A DNA stretch of 64,000 nt from Epiperipatus broadwayi (GCA_028023455.1 JAQFVV010012499.1:1990584-2054583); one strand, 5' to 3'. Positions 13,673 to 26,745 are shown, counted from the first letter of the stretch. Made by a program: numbers and translations. The notes: generated by a model not told the origin, from the letters alone.

Positions 13673-13804
13673 GAAGAAGAAGAAGAAGAAGAAGAAGAAG
13701 AAGAAGAAGAAGAAGAAGAAGAAGAAGAAGAAGAAGAAGAAGAAGAAGAAGAAGAAGAAGAAGAAGAAGAAAAAGAAGAAGAAGAAGAAGAAGAAGAAGA
13801 AGAA
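13614..13804. repeat. Compound trinucleotide microsatellite (CAA)n-(TAA)n-(GAA)n
   Basis: A run of about seven ACA units passes into about eleven ATA units and then, from about 13671, into more than forty AGA units with one interruption (gaaaaagaa) near 13770. The plus strand of the last block is pure purine. The open frames across it (poly-Lys, poly-Arg, poly-Ser) are artefacts of the repeat. Confidence 0.97.
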
Positions 13805-14758
13805 ATATAATAATAATTAATATACATATAAAATTGATGTTTAAATAAATTCAGTATTAAAAAAGCAGTAATAAAGATAATGTACACAAATAAAACAAGA
13901 TTTTAAATAATATGTATATAAAATTATAAACTTTAATTATAAATATAAAAATATATATTAGCATAACTAAAAAAAATTTTTAAATGTATGTATGATAGAA
14001 ATTCAGTGACAAAATGGGCTATTTATATTTGCTAATTCAGTTAATGCAACTGACAAAATATTTATAATTATAACATCTAAGTGACAGTGAAATAAAAATT
14101 GTATATATTTTTAACCATTTTCTTTTGAATTTTACCATTATCTATTTTAATTACACCTATGAAAAAATGTGTGCAAACGAAGTTCAAATTTTATTAATAT
14201 GTGCAGTATTTAAAAATATTGTTTGGTTTTATTTTCTTTTGAAAATTCCTTTAAATGAGTTAAAGGAAATTAATTTAAGCATTTGAAAGTATGTATAGGC
14301 ATGTCATTTGTTGCTTTTGTTTTGTTTTAGAGAAAATTTGCATTTATATCTGGAAAAAAAATTCTAAAAATCTTTTATCTCCAGATACAATACATTCTTT
14401 GACAAATGATATGTAAATATTTAGAAAAATAATTTTAAATAAGATTGAAATTATCTAAGTTCAAAAAAAAGAAAAATTCCATAACATTTTATTAATTATT
14501 CTTATTTTAAACTGAAATATTCTGGAGATTTAAGTGCATACGGTATGTTATATATTTATGTATGTGTTAAAATGTTTCAAATGATATAGTCACTAGGAAC
14601 ATTGATCAAAATTAAAAGATATTGAAAACAGTTCAGCATAATATAATAAAACTTTTATTTTAATCTTTTCTTACTCAGCATTACTAGTATTTATATCAAT
14701 TATTACAATTGTATATGAATATAAAATTAAAATGTTTTAACTACATATATAACTTTTT

Positions 14759-14792
<34 letters not shown>

Positions 14793-15837
14793 AAATATTA
14801 TACCGGTCGAAACCCAGATATATATATATCAATATATATATATATATATCATCCATCCAATACATAAATATGTAGCATTTTCTAATACATATATTCTTGC
14901 ATCCATAGAAGTCATTGAAATAAAATACCATAAATATAGCAGTCCTACCATATATTTACATTCAAAAAACATATATAATTACAAGATTAGAATATTATGT
15001 ATATTGAAAAAATATTCAAAATACTTTATATTAATAAACTAAAATCTATTCTTACTAAAAGTTGTGTTAATTAAAAAAGAAAATCAATTATATTTGTTTT
15101 GAAATCACACAGAATTTTATCAAGATAAAAAACAATTAAAATCACTTCTTGTAGCATTATGATATTAAAATTAATTAAAAATACAGTTGAAAGATGAGAT
15201 AATGTGTACTATAAAAATCAGTTTATAAAAAGTAAATTGTCTTATAAAAAAGTGAGTTAAACATTTTCTTTCCTAGCTATGTCATATTAAATTATGCATC
15301 TGTTAGAGATATAATTTTTATAATAACGTAACAATGCAATGACTAACTCATTAATATACACAAAGTATTTCATTTGGAGATGGCATGCTGAGCCTTATAA
15401 TTTTATTCATTCTTTCAACTACATGTATCACTATTTTATTGGTTTTGTATTCCTTTTGACAGCAGAAACTGAAAGTAAAATATATTAATTTTAAAAAATC
15501 TGAAAAGATCAGAAGTTTATAGCTAAAAAATAAACTATAAAGAATCTGAACAGTTGTTGATTAGTAGTGTACTGGTCGGTTCGCATGATCCTATAACTCG
15601 ATCTAGAATCTGAACACAAGTACCTTAAGTCCAATAAGTCCAATCATGCATAAGATACACATGTCAGGAACACTCATGAATTCTGTCCTGTATGTCCAGC
15701 TTCCAGATTCAATTACTTATGAGCAGCAACTCTAATGATACTAGATTTAATTTATTTTGGGCCACCATCACACAACAGAGAAACAAAGAGACTCAAAGGA
15801 AAATCATGGCAAGTGCATTTATACATATGGTAAAGAC

Positions 15838-15869
<32 letters not shown>

Positions 15870-15880
15870 AATATACACAT
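13805..15880. other. AT-rich stretch with (TA)n tracts
   Basis: Contains (TA)n runs at about 14760-14790, 14818-14851 and 15838-15858, the last followed by (TG)n. A GC-richer patch at 15560-15800 shows no readable frame. Nothing else recognised. Confidence 0.45.
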
Positions 15881-16240
15881 CAATATATACATATATCAAA
15901 ATACAATAAAATTTACATAAATTATATTATTTTTAGAAGTACTTTTGACTATACATTTTGTAGTCTTTATCAACTATATAACATTGAATAATCAAAACGA
16001 GACAACCTTTACAGTACCCATAGTTCAATTCAGATTTCCCACTTTGTCAAATGTTAAAGAATCGGCATAACAGAATTGTGGGAAATCTGAATTGAACTAT
16101 GGGTACTGTTAAAGGTTGTCTTGTTTTGATTATTCAATGTTATATAGTTGGTAAAGACTACAAAATGTATAGTCATAAGTACTTCTAAAAATAATATAAT
16201 TTATGTAAATTTTACTGTATTTTGATATATATATATATTG
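15881..16240. repeat. Long inverted repeat (hairpin)
   Basis: Arms 15881-16042 and 16078-16240 are reverse complements with few mismatches, for example catagttcaattcagatttc against gaaatctgaattgaactatg. The loop is only 35 bp and the ends run into (TA)n tracts. No coding capacity. Likely a MITE or foldback element; RNA from either strand would form a hairpin of about 160 bp. Confidence 0.88.
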
Positions 16241-17711
16241 ATTTGTATATTACATATATTGTGGAGCAAATACAGATATCAAACTTAATATATATATATA
16301 TAACATTAGCAGGATCTAACTTTCCACATCATGACATTAATAATTAATAATTATATCTTAAAATAAACTAAATCAATTAAATAAAGCAATTGCAATGATC
16401 AGAGATGATTTGTTTTATATTACAGTTAATCATCAACATACATAGAAAATTAGAAATGTATACATTGAATTATATTAGGTAATTATCCTCATATTACAAG
16501 TAAGTTGTCTTGTGCTTATTTCACACTTAACATGGTATTTACACATAAGTTTATATATTATTACTTTTGGTACAGTGTTACAATATTTCAATAATTAATA
16601 TAGTTTGATTATGCAGCACGCAATTGTAATAATTCACCTGCATTACAAAAGAGAAACACAACCTTGACTGATTTCAGGATGATTTACATAATTGTTGGTT
16701 GACTAACTGACCAAATTATCATAAGTTTATCATATATGTAAAATATATGCAATAAAGATTTATTTACTTTATTTGAATGAATAATGTATGTGGGATCATT
16801 TATTTAAATAACTATATCTGAAGTCATTAGGCAACATATCAACAGAAAATGAATTAATCTATAAACTACATTTAGCTATATCACAGCATCACATTTATAG
16901 ATATTTATAGGCTTAAGATTTCAAAGGAGGAATATAATATAATTAAGCATCGTGGTGTTAACATAAAGGTCAAGTAAGATTTTCAGACCCATTTCTTGGA
17001 AGTAGAATGCTTTATCATTTGAAGTAAAATATATGCCGATTTGCCACATCCACATTCTCATAGAATCAGATTTTAGGAGTTGAGGGTATTGGATGGAGTT
17101 GCTATTGGCTGATTTTGTCCAAGGTCATCCATTGCCCTGATTATGACCTAAATGAAGATGAGATGGTGCATCTCTTGATAAAGCTTTTTTATGAAGAATA
17201 AGAGCCTATGCTAGCAACAATTGGGATAGACTAATAACTAATCAAGATATATATAATTAAGCTTATTACCTATAAAAATAATATCAAATGTGATGGTATG
17301 ATCGGATTACCAAATGTAGATCAAAAGGCATTATCATAGATTTACAATTAAATTTGACTTAAACCAACATTCTACACCCCTTTCATTTCATTCTTTAATA
17401 AAAATTCCACATATGTTTGATCTAAATGCATTTTACAGTCTAAGATGTGTTCTAATTAGTAAAGTATACATATATGTTTGAATGGGCAAGGATCGAGAAA
17501 CATAAAGAAAACATATATAATTAATATATTGCACTAGTAAATACTTACAAATCAATAAACATGTGTATAACTGGTAAAATAATCAAACATGGAACTTTAT
17601 CCCCCCCCCTCTGTTGTTTACACAAAATGTATCAGAAAAAAAAACACATTTGAAAATCTTTTCCCAACATGGAAAGCGCCTGTAGTTTTTAAAGTAAAAA
17701 AAAAATAATGA
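16241..17711. other. Intergenic, one GC-richer patch
   Basis: The patch 16970-17220 is GC-richer and could be a decayed exon or transposon piece, but no frame gave a recognisable product. The rest is AT-rich, with a C-run near 17600. Confidence 0.35.
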
Positions 17712-18515
17712 ATTGGTGCTCCCTTTTAAAACCTTTAGCCTGATTCTTATGAGATGAATCATGTATGATTGACGTCACTCTAATTTCATCATTTTAATGC
17801 TACGATAGAGAATTTACAGTCATTGGAAAGGTTTTTAAAAGTTCTGTAAGATGCTGCCCTCTCTTGAATTATTTTACAAGTAAAAAGTCAATAAAACTGC
17901 TGGTAAAGCTTAACAAAAAAGAAAGCTTGATGTTCATTGGCTTTTAGCCATCAAAGACATTCTGATTGGCTGTCAAAGACAAAGAAACTGCCTAATCAAA
18001 AAAAAAAAACACTAAGATTTTCATTTCGAAATGATAAATAAATGTTTTAGACCATTATAAAAGTATTTTTTTGACAAATTACAAATCATTTTCATAAAAT
18101 TTGATAAAAAACAAAATAATTTTAGAAAAATATTTAAGATTTTAGTAAAAATATTTAAGATTTTAGCAAAAAAAAAATATTTACTTTTCCATAACGTAAA
18201 ACTGAAAAAAAAAATTTATGTCAGCAACTCTTTTTGATTCATTACTAACTTTCGCTTTTATTTTGCCACTAGCGAATATTTCTACAATAAATAAATAAAA
18301 ATTTATTTTTGAATAAACTTTCGTTCACTTTCATAACCTGACAAATTATTAATACTTTTTACAAATGAAACTAAAGTGAATATAATATTAAAAGGTGAAT
18401 ATATTTTGACAATTGACTTTGTCTTCAGTTTGTGAAATGGCCAATTAAAAGTTTTGATTTTTAATTCACTCAGCCAATAATATAATTAGCGGTTAAAAGG
18501 TTAATAGCAAGGAGC
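17712..18515 (+). repeat. Dispersed repeat of unknown family, copy 1
   Basis: About 0.8 kb match the reverse complement of 38925-39655 over most of their length, by eye 75-80%. The best-conserved block reads taagatgctgccctctctt. This copy contains a perfect CRE-type octamer, tgacgtca, at about 17771, and CCAAT-type boxes (attgg and ccaat) near 17938, 17965 and 18475. No frame is open. It could be an LTR or the non-coding part of a larger transposon; no ends were resolved. Confidence 0.7.
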
Positions 18516-18838
18516 TAAGATAAAATAATTATACTTGTGAGGGTAGGAGTTTATTGACATATCATATGCAATTTTAAAATATATATATATATTAAACATA
18601 AAATATTAATAAAATATTAAAATATATATATATATTAAACATAAAATATTAAGAAAATAGTTCTTGCATCAAATTAAATTTCAATTGAATTATGAGGTTA
18701 ATATAAAGTATTTATAAAGTGATATGAGTCACTTGCATTAAAAAAATACATATTATTTAAAGATTTATAAATTTAATGAGAAAACAACAGGTTACATAAT
18801 TTATAAGATGTTAAATAATAAATTTTTAAATATTTAAG

Positions 18839-19344
18839 AATTACTGAAAAGAAAATTAAAGAGTCTATGATGGTGGCATTTTCAACTGTTTTATCTTCAT
18901 TCCTGGTGATTTTTGACAAGTTGTGAAGTTCATATATGGCTCATTTTGAGCATGAATGTCCTTCTGATCATTTGGGAAGCAGATAGCAGATTTCTAGGTC
19001 AGTCTTTAAGGCACAGCATCAAAGTTCATGAATATTTAATGGTAAAGCAGCATGCTGGAAGTAGCTGGTTCAGGAGTGTTTGGGAAAATGTGCATCTTTC
19101 CCTCCTACTCAGCATTGTCATATTGAAATTTTGAGTGATGTGGATTCATTTGGCCAATGCCTCATGAATTTAGGTACTCTTCATTACTTGACTGAAATTG
19201 GGCTCTATTTATATGATTCCTGATTACTTACAGACTGCTTTCATGCTTTATTACCTGATGCTATAAAAATGTTGCTACAGAAGTTTTTAGATGAGGAATT
19301 CACCTTTTGTTCTGAATGTAGTACAAAACAATGCAATTGGGTTG
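18839..19344 (+). pseudogene. Unrecognised host gene, exon block 1, with five in-frame stops
   Basis: One frame reads protein-like from an acceptor (tatttaag, exon from 18839) to a consensus donor (gttg|gtaagt) after 19344. It includes CHIEILSDVDSFGQCLMNLG and LLPDAIKMLLQKFLDEEF. The frame is cut by TGA at 18924, TAG at 18984, TGA at 19029, TAG at 19062 and TGA at 19221. Each lies one C-to-T change from CGA or CAG. The exon ends in phase 1, which fits the next block at 28667. I do not recognise the family. Either this copy is a pseudogene or the stops are bypassed in an unusual way; decay is more likely. A competing open frame (18913-19134) does not join the donor. Confidence 0.6.
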
Positions 19345-21589
19345 GTAAGTTTCTAAAATGACTGTTCCAAATCTATTTCTAGCTTAGAAATAGATTTTAC
19401 AAAATGATAAATTTTCTTAAAGGAAATTGATTTTATTTAATAAGATTTATAATGGATTTACTATTTTGATAATGCTAATGAAGTTTTTAAATTAATATTT
19501 GGACTGCTTCTAGAAGCTTCCAAGATGATTGCATCATCCTGTGCCCATCATTAAACAAAATAAAAATATTTTAAACCAAATTTGAAATATAATTTTAACT
19601 ATATATGATAATATAATGTATATGAATACAATAATTAGTTTATTCGTAATCCCCCATCACCTATTACATATACATGTCCTTTACACATAAGTATGATTTT
19701 TAAATTATATGAAATATTATTTATTTATTTATTTATTTAAAATATCATTAAATATCTGTCAGTGCTATTTTAAAAAGGAATTAAAACAAATTGGTTTATA
19801 TAAGAATGTATATTAGTGCAAGGACAGAATTTTAATTTGGTTTGGTGATGGGAGATTGGATATGACCGTGAAATGCAATCTGAATCTCAGATTGAACTAC
19901 TTCAGTAGAAAGACATTGTGAAAATCATTGTACACTCTACTGCAATTGTTATTAATGAAAAGTGTAAAAATTGTATATTTTTCATAATTTATTTATTTAA
20001 ATATATATGATTATTTTTACAAAATATTTATACAGTAATTATTAAAAAAGAAATATTTTCATAATTCCACTTAACTTTTTATTAATGTATTTTATATTTA
20101 AACCTACAAATTAGGAAATTTGTAGTAATTGGTGAAACACAATTACAATCAGTAATGGTGTGCTAAAATACATATTATAGATCTTCTGTAATATTTTAAT
20201 AATTATAAACAGACTTAAATTTTAAAACAGACTTTCACTGATTGAAGATGACTTATTAATTTATTTAAGCCACTGTTGTGACAATGATCTTGTAATAAAA
20301 AAAAAGTAATTGTTCTCATTACACATTTCGCTTTATAATTTTCTTCCTATATTTGCAGTTCAAATGTCTTCTTTAAAATGATTTCATTTTTAAACTTGTA
20401 TTTGTTACAAATATAACTCACTTTATTTGAATTCTAATATAAAATAAAGATGTAAATATTAAAGCCAAATGTTTAATATTCCAAAAATTTCCACCAGGGA
20501 GAACAATAGAGATATTAACCTGATGAAAGATTAAAACAAAATGAAAAAAGCTATTAAAACATAATAATTATCAAAAAAAAAAGGGAAATAAAAATAAAAA
20601 ATTTGAATATTTTTAATGAATTTAAATTTAATCTACATCTATATATATAAAGATGCAAATATATATATATATTAATGGAATGAAAATCTTTTAAACAAAT
20701 GACAAATACATGTACCAAATGAAAGAATTTCCTTTAGGGAGTTTTTTTTTTTTTTTTGTGGCAAAATAAATATCATTTTTGATAATGTTTACTTTCCAAT
20801 ATTTGCTTTAATAATAATATTGATAAACAAAAAACCAAAATAAGATAACACTGGAATTCCATTGATTTATTTATAAATATGTGTGCATATATATATATAT
20901 TTCAAATGCAAATATAAAAATAATGTTATATTATTATTGAACTTATTTCTTTTACAAAATAATATTTAAAAATTAAAATGTGATATTTCAATAAAATAAT
21001 AGAATAACTACTTTTAGCACAATGATAATTGTATAATTATGATAATAAATATGAAAACTGAAATTATGGACACCTAAATCCATTAAATTTATTGTAAAAA
21101 ATCTACATTGATTACCTTTTTTCCCATGTAAAAATAATAATTTTCACTAAAACTGCTATTAAAAAAACCCAGCCATTATATCTTTATGGTTTTTGTTGTT
21201 GTTGTTGTTTTTGGGAGGGGGGCAGGGGAGAATTACAAAAATCTGCTGCAAATTATATATAACCTGATATAAAATATGTGTAGCATATGATGTTTTTGGT
21301 ACTTGTAAGTTTTCAAGTAAACCTAGATGGTAATCTGTATTCTTGATAAATCTACACTTTTGAGGGCCACTCCAAAAATGTTTACAAAATTATGCCTTCG
21401 GAAACGAAGTATTTAATATTTACATTTTATCTTTTGTTGCTATTATTTAAAAAAAAAATCATTGCGGAAAAATTCATTACCATATTTACAGTTTATTTTT
21501 TGGGAGATTAACATATTAACAGAATATATATATATACACTTCATCCTTGTTGGCATTTCAAATGATTGCTCATAACTGTTAGTAAAACA
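19345..21589 (+). other. Intron 1 of the host gene or pseudogene, first part
   Basis: AT-rich, with small (TA)n and (TTTA)n tracts (for example about 19719-19738). No exon with consistent borders was found. Confidence 0.4.
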
Positions 21590-21895
21590 AGCAAAATTCT
21601 CCATACAGTAATGCTAATCAGTACGAGCCAAAGTAATCAATGGATGCCAGTAGGCTTGTGCATAAAATCTCTATCTAGTGCCTATTCATCCAATATCCCA
21701 GACTAGTTTCAAGCTTGCAGATCTAAGTGCAGTGCTCTTACATCCAAGGCTCCTAAATGATGAAAGACACAAGCTAAAGACTAATCTGGGGATATTGGAT
21801 AAGTAGACACTAGATAGGGATTTTATGCACAAGCCTTCTTGCATACATCCACTACTCTGCTTTGCACTGAGTGGAACTACTCTATGGAGAGTTTT
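21590..21895. repeat. Inverted repeat (hairpin) in the intron
   Basis: Arms about 21590-21705 and 21779-21895 pair, best around ggcttgtgcataaaatctc and its partner attttatgcacaagcc. Outer parts pair more loosely. The loop of about 73 bp is unique. No coding frame. A foldback or MITE relic. Confidence 0.75.
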
Positions 21896-24800
21896 GACTG
21901 TTTAAATAATTTTATTATGAGTCAGATATCCTAAAAAAATTGAAATTGAAATTAATTACATTTTAAAAAATAACATTTAATTTCATTACTAATTTTTAGA
22001 TTTTTTTTAATGTAAATTTTTTAAAAGATACATTCTGATCTAATTTAGTTTTTGAAAAAGAATTTGATATTTAATTCCTGAAAATCTAGTAAGAGCTCTA
22101 TTGTAAATGTTCTACCAAAGTAATATAAAATTATAAAAAATCGTAATTGTATATTAAAGTGGTATTTATAAAATGACTTCTCCTCTATCCCCCATTATCT
22201 ATGCATCTTTTCATTTTATTATACATTTTTTTAAATATTTTTTTTCAAAAATATAAATTCTTTTTGTCGTCATTGTTATCTCCACAAAACTGTTTTTCTG
22301 CTAATTTGCAACAAATACATTGTAGTTTAAAGCCATATTTAGTTTGCATTTTTTGTTTTAAAATATTTATAAATGTGCCTCAACATTTCAATCTAACTGG
22401 AAAATTATAATTTTTGATAAAATCTTTCTTCATAAATTTCACATAATATGAATCTATATAAATATATATAAATTTGATTTAAAAAAAAAAAGGGGGGGGG
22501 TTGAAAAAGAATAATATAATAGTGTGAAAATGATATTATTGATGTTATCTATCAGAATTAAAATTAATAAAATTTCAATAAAATATTTTTAATGTAGAAT
22601 TCATCCAATTCTAAAACAAAAAAAAATGTTAAAATTGAAAAACATTTAATAAAACAAAATCAAATAAGAAATAATGACTAAAATTATAAATATTTAATTG
22701 TATATAATTATACAAATATATTGCCACATGATATATATATATAAGATTGCATTAGGATTTCGATTTTTTGTCACCACATTGTCACTGTGGAAGATGATCA
22801 CAGAATTAATTTCACCAGATAGCTAATAATAACTAAAAACATATTTAAAAATATGTAAAAGCACTCATGTTAAATCGTAATCCTTCTACCTGATCTTTCT
22901 AAGATCTTAGTTCAAACTCAATTATGTTTATTTTTTCAGTTATCTGAAACATAGTCATATAAAACTAATAATCAAATAGTGTTACTTTGAATTAAATGAT
23001 CTTTCTAAAAAGAAAAAAAAAACAAATTCTAATATTTCTTAATTAGAATAATAATATTTAACTTAATGTTAAACATGAATAATTTATTAGAGGCAACCAC
23101 TACAAATCCTTCAATTGATTTACATTTAACAAATACAATTTGTTTTTTAAAAAAACATATTTTAGACCAATTAATATTTAAACTGGTGACTATAACATCT
23201 GAACTGCAACTTTACCTTTTTTGATTCAGTATTATAAAAATTTCTTTTTATATTCCTATATATAGAATTGGCAATACATTTGCTATAGTCAGAAATTAGG
23301 AAATCCCCCTATCAATTTACCAATATAAAGATATATTTATGGTTTGCTTCTATAAAAATGCATAGGATATTATTTTACATTCTTGTTGATTGTGATGTTA
23401 TATTTCACTATTTACTTCTATTTATCAATATTTTATCTGAAAGGCTCATTTTTATTTTTAACATTATTTTCATTTATTGAATTTATGTTTTGTTTTTGTT
23501 TTTTGTTTAAAAAAACTTAAAGATGAAACAGATAAATTTATTTTCATTAAAAATTTCAACCAAAAATAAAACATAAAAAGATTGAGGTCTAAGATTGGGT
23601 CGAAATAGACAGTTAAAAGATGAATTGTCAAAAGATTTAACAAGAAATTCAATGCATAAAATTTAAGAGAACATTAAGTTGATAACATGTGTTAAATTTT
23701 ATAATAATCAGAATGTATCTATATTTTTCAAGTTTAAACTAAAGGCAATCATTTTTTCAAATCACCTCAGAATGCCCAAGTATCATTTTGCCTATCAATA
23801 ATTTAAATATAACTATCTTGGAGAAAAGAATATAACAATAATTTATTGACCAAATTTTAAAATGTATAAATTTATTACTGTTTAAGAATGTGATATTTAT
23901 AAATACAAAATAGTAAATAGTATAAATAAAAATAATATAAGTAGATATTTGGTTGCACACATGTTTAACTTACCATTGACAACATCTGCTATACTTTTTT
24001 TTTAATTTAAAAAGTTAATCCATTTACTATTTGATCTTAAATATACTAATTATTATTTAGGATAAACAATCCATATATATATATATGTGTGTGTGTAAAA
24101 AAAACTGCAATAAATTATTTTATTTGTAATATGAAGGATCAATAAGTAAACTAAAACTAATTATTATTTTTATGTGTATTTAATATTTATCATTTATTGA
24201 AGATAATATAAATAAATATTTTCTTTGTGGTGAATATGTGTATTGTCTTTGCATCATATGATAGTTGAAACAATAAGAACATTATAGGATAAACTATTTC
24301 AAATTATTAAATATATTTATTAATTAACTTCTTATTCTTTTACTCATTATAATATCCTGTTTGTTTTGTAGTTTTTATTTAAGTTACTAAAAATGTAATA
24401 TAACAATAATAATTCAAAGTCTCTAAATAGTTAAAATAATATAAATTTTATACTTTATTAGAATTCATCAATCATCAAAGATGAACTTAATGCCTTCTTA
24501 GGTATCAATTAGTTATTTGGGTATAAATAAATCATAATTCTATATTGACATTGTTCAGCTTTACATTTATTAAAATATTATTGATAATTTATCTTATTCG
24601 GATTTAATAAAAAAAAAATATTCCTATTATTCAAATGTAAAGCGATAGTCGATAAATTGTTAATACAAGCTTCATATATAAGTGTCAAATTTAAATAATT
24701 TATTTCATTCTTTCACATTTATAAATTTTAGTGCATAACAAAAAAGGGTTATTTTGTAAATTAATCCTGGTATAAACTACTATTTAATATATTCAATTAT

Positions 24801-25036
24801 AAATTTTAAATAAACTATTATTTATTTTATTTATTACAATTGTTACATCCAATCGGGTTGGTATTTGTTTAATAAAAATATTATTAATAGATTTTTAACT
24901 TTATTCCAGTACAAATTTTGCCTTACTTTATTCATAGACCTTAGATAAGATTATTTCTCAAATTTATTTTCTTACAGATTTTGATTTGGTCAATTTATGT
25001 GGTCCTATTAAACCGTTGGCCAATTTATACTATTAC

Positions 25037-25040
<4 letters not shown>
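21896..25040 (+). other. Intron 1, middle part, AT-rich
   Basis: Homopolymer and (TA)n tracts only, including an A-run followed by eight or more G near 22482-22500. Short open frames here have AT-driven composition and no borders. Confidence 0.4.

Positions 25041-25122
<82 letters not shown>
25041..25122. repeat. (TA)n microsatellite
   Basis: About forty uninterrupted TA units. Confidence 0.95.
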
Positions 25123-25125
<3 letters not shown>

Positions 25126-25303
25126 GTAATATCTGTATTTTGTAGATAATATGTAAGAATACTTTAGGAATATGTAGACAATTATCAAAAATCACAGTAA
25201 TAAAACTTAACAGTTTTTGATATTTGCTGTGCCAGCCTTTAGAAATAGTATATATTTATCAAAGCAAAGACTATAATGAACATTAGTGTATACATAAATA
25301 TAT

Positions 25304-25357
25304 CTGACATGTAAAAAAAATTCAAACTAGTCACTGATGCAATAGATATTAGCATAG
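25304..25357. repeat. Half copy of the actagt foldback repeat
   Basis: The segment with caaactagtcactgatgcaa matches one arm of the foldback elements at 26463 and 26581. It lies on the other side of the Penelope-like element, so the PLE and its TA tracts may have inserted into a foldback copy. Confidence 0.5.
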
Positions 25358-25411
25358 AATATATATATATGCAATTATATAACTGAATATAGTTATATAT
25401 AATATATATAT

Positions 25412-26379
25412 ATGCAATTATATAACTGAATATTTGTAAATACAGTAACTAAATAATTAAAAATTTTATCCATGCTGGATTACTGTATTACCATTAAACC
25501 AATAGTAAAAAGAGGTTATATTCCATATAAATCAAAAGTGCCAATGCCACACAAAATGGCAGGTTTGAAATCCTTCTTATTTAGAAATAATAGTCTTTGC
25601 AAATATTCATCAGATAAAGGCAAAAATATTGAAATATATTCGAATGAATTGTTAAATGTTGGCTATAATTATAATCACATATATAATGTTATTAGAGATT
25701 TTAATACAAAATATAAAAATAAAAATTTTGATAACAATATTGATTCTCCTGCTAATAAAAAAATATGGATATCAATCCCATATATTTAAAATTCTCAAGT
25801 AAAGTTTATAAGAAAAATTTATAAAGATATATGTGATGTTGCATTTTACACACCTCCTACATTAAACAAATTAATAAATAACTCCAAAGATAAAACCTCA
25901 TTCATAAATAAAAATTGTGTCATTTATAAATGGATATGTAGGTGTGGCAGTAAATATATAGGTGAATCTAGATGTACATTAGAAAAAAAAACTAAAGAAC
26001 ACTTGCTATTAATAAAACGTGTTCAGAAATTGAAACAAAATTGCATAGTAGATAATAATATTTCAGCATCTGTTTTTTACAACCATAATAAATCATGTAT
26101 TTATGGTTTTGACTTCAATTTTAACAGTGTAAAAATATTGAAAATTGAAAAAAATAATAATAAAAGAAAAATAAAGGAGTTCTATGCTAATATATAAATA
26201 TAAACATGACTTAATTAACAGGCAAGCAGCAAATGTTAAGATCACAGAATTGTGGGAAAGTTAGCATTTCAAAGCTTTAGTTGACACAGATTACTGGATA
26301 ATCGAAAGCGCTCCTAAGTGGATAAAATTTTTAATTATTTAGTTACTGTATTTACAAATATTCAGTTATATAATTATGT
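25412..26379 (+). mobile_element. 5'-truncated Penelope-like element bounded by 60-bp inverted repeats
   Basis: The coding relic at 25472-26197 is framed by near-perfect inverted repeats. The left copy is 25412-25472 and contains gtaaatacagtaactaaata; the right copy is 26319-26379 and contains tatttagttactgtatttac. The left repeat touches the start of the reading frame. Penelope-like elements are known for terminal repeats in direct or inverted order and for variable 5' truncation, which fits. The inner left side also carries a short direct duplication of atgcaattatataactgaat (25371 and 25411). It lies inside the intron between host exon blocks 1 and 2. Confidence 0.75.
25472..26197 (+). pseudogene. 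PLE polymerase tail plus GIY-YIG endonuclease, one in-frame stop
   Basis: One frame runs from ATG 25472 to a stop at 26197 and is broken once, by TAA at about 25787. The first part (PHKMAGLKSFLFRNNSLCKY) matches the region after the RT palm in PLEs. The second part holds the endonuclease: VIYKWICRCGSKYIGESRC, then KTKEH, and near the end KRKIKEFYANI, in the spacing of PLE GIY-YIG domains with their upstream cysteines. The reverse transcriptase palm is absent. The ATG coincides with the edge of the inverted repeat, so it is probably not a native start. With one stop and no palm it is unlikely to be active, though it is much better kept than the PLE at 5.5 kb. Confidence 0.8.
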
Positions 26380-26420
26380 ATATTACTTTAAAAATACAGA
26401 TATCGAATCACAGTATTATT

Positions 26421-26456
<36 letters not shown>

Positions 26457-26462
26457 GCATTT

Positions 26463-26745
26463 AAAAATAAGCCAAACTAGTCACAGATTACAATAGATCA
26501 TTAAAATATTTTCTAATATCAATCACAATCAGTGACTAGTTTGATTTATTGTCTCATGCATAAAAATGTGTGAATTATTAATGCTAACATTGTTATATTA
26601 GCATATCTGCATGAATGTAAAAATAAACAAATTAGTTGATGATTACAATAGATATTAGCATATTTACTAATACCTATTATAATCAGTGACTAGTTTGATT
26701 TATTTTTTACATACATGCAGATATGCAAATAAATATGCTAATAGT
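26463..26745. repeat. Two foldback elements with actagtttgattta arms
   Basis: Element 1, about 26463-26552, has arms ending ccaaactagtcac and gtgactagtttg. Element 2, about 26581-26745, is a larger hairpin with outer arms ttagcatatctgcatgaatg and catgcagatatgcaaata and the same inner motif. A (CA)n(TA)n tract at 26417-26457 precedes them. They share sequence with 25304-25357. Confidence 0.7.

Noticed and set aside
13543-13887. Open frames of poly-Arg, poly-Lys and poly-Ser
   Set aside because: They are translations of the GAA/TAA/CAA microsatellite in different frames.
18913-19134. 73-residue open frame with ATG
   Set aside because: It is in another frame than the one that joins the donor at 19344 and reads less like protein.
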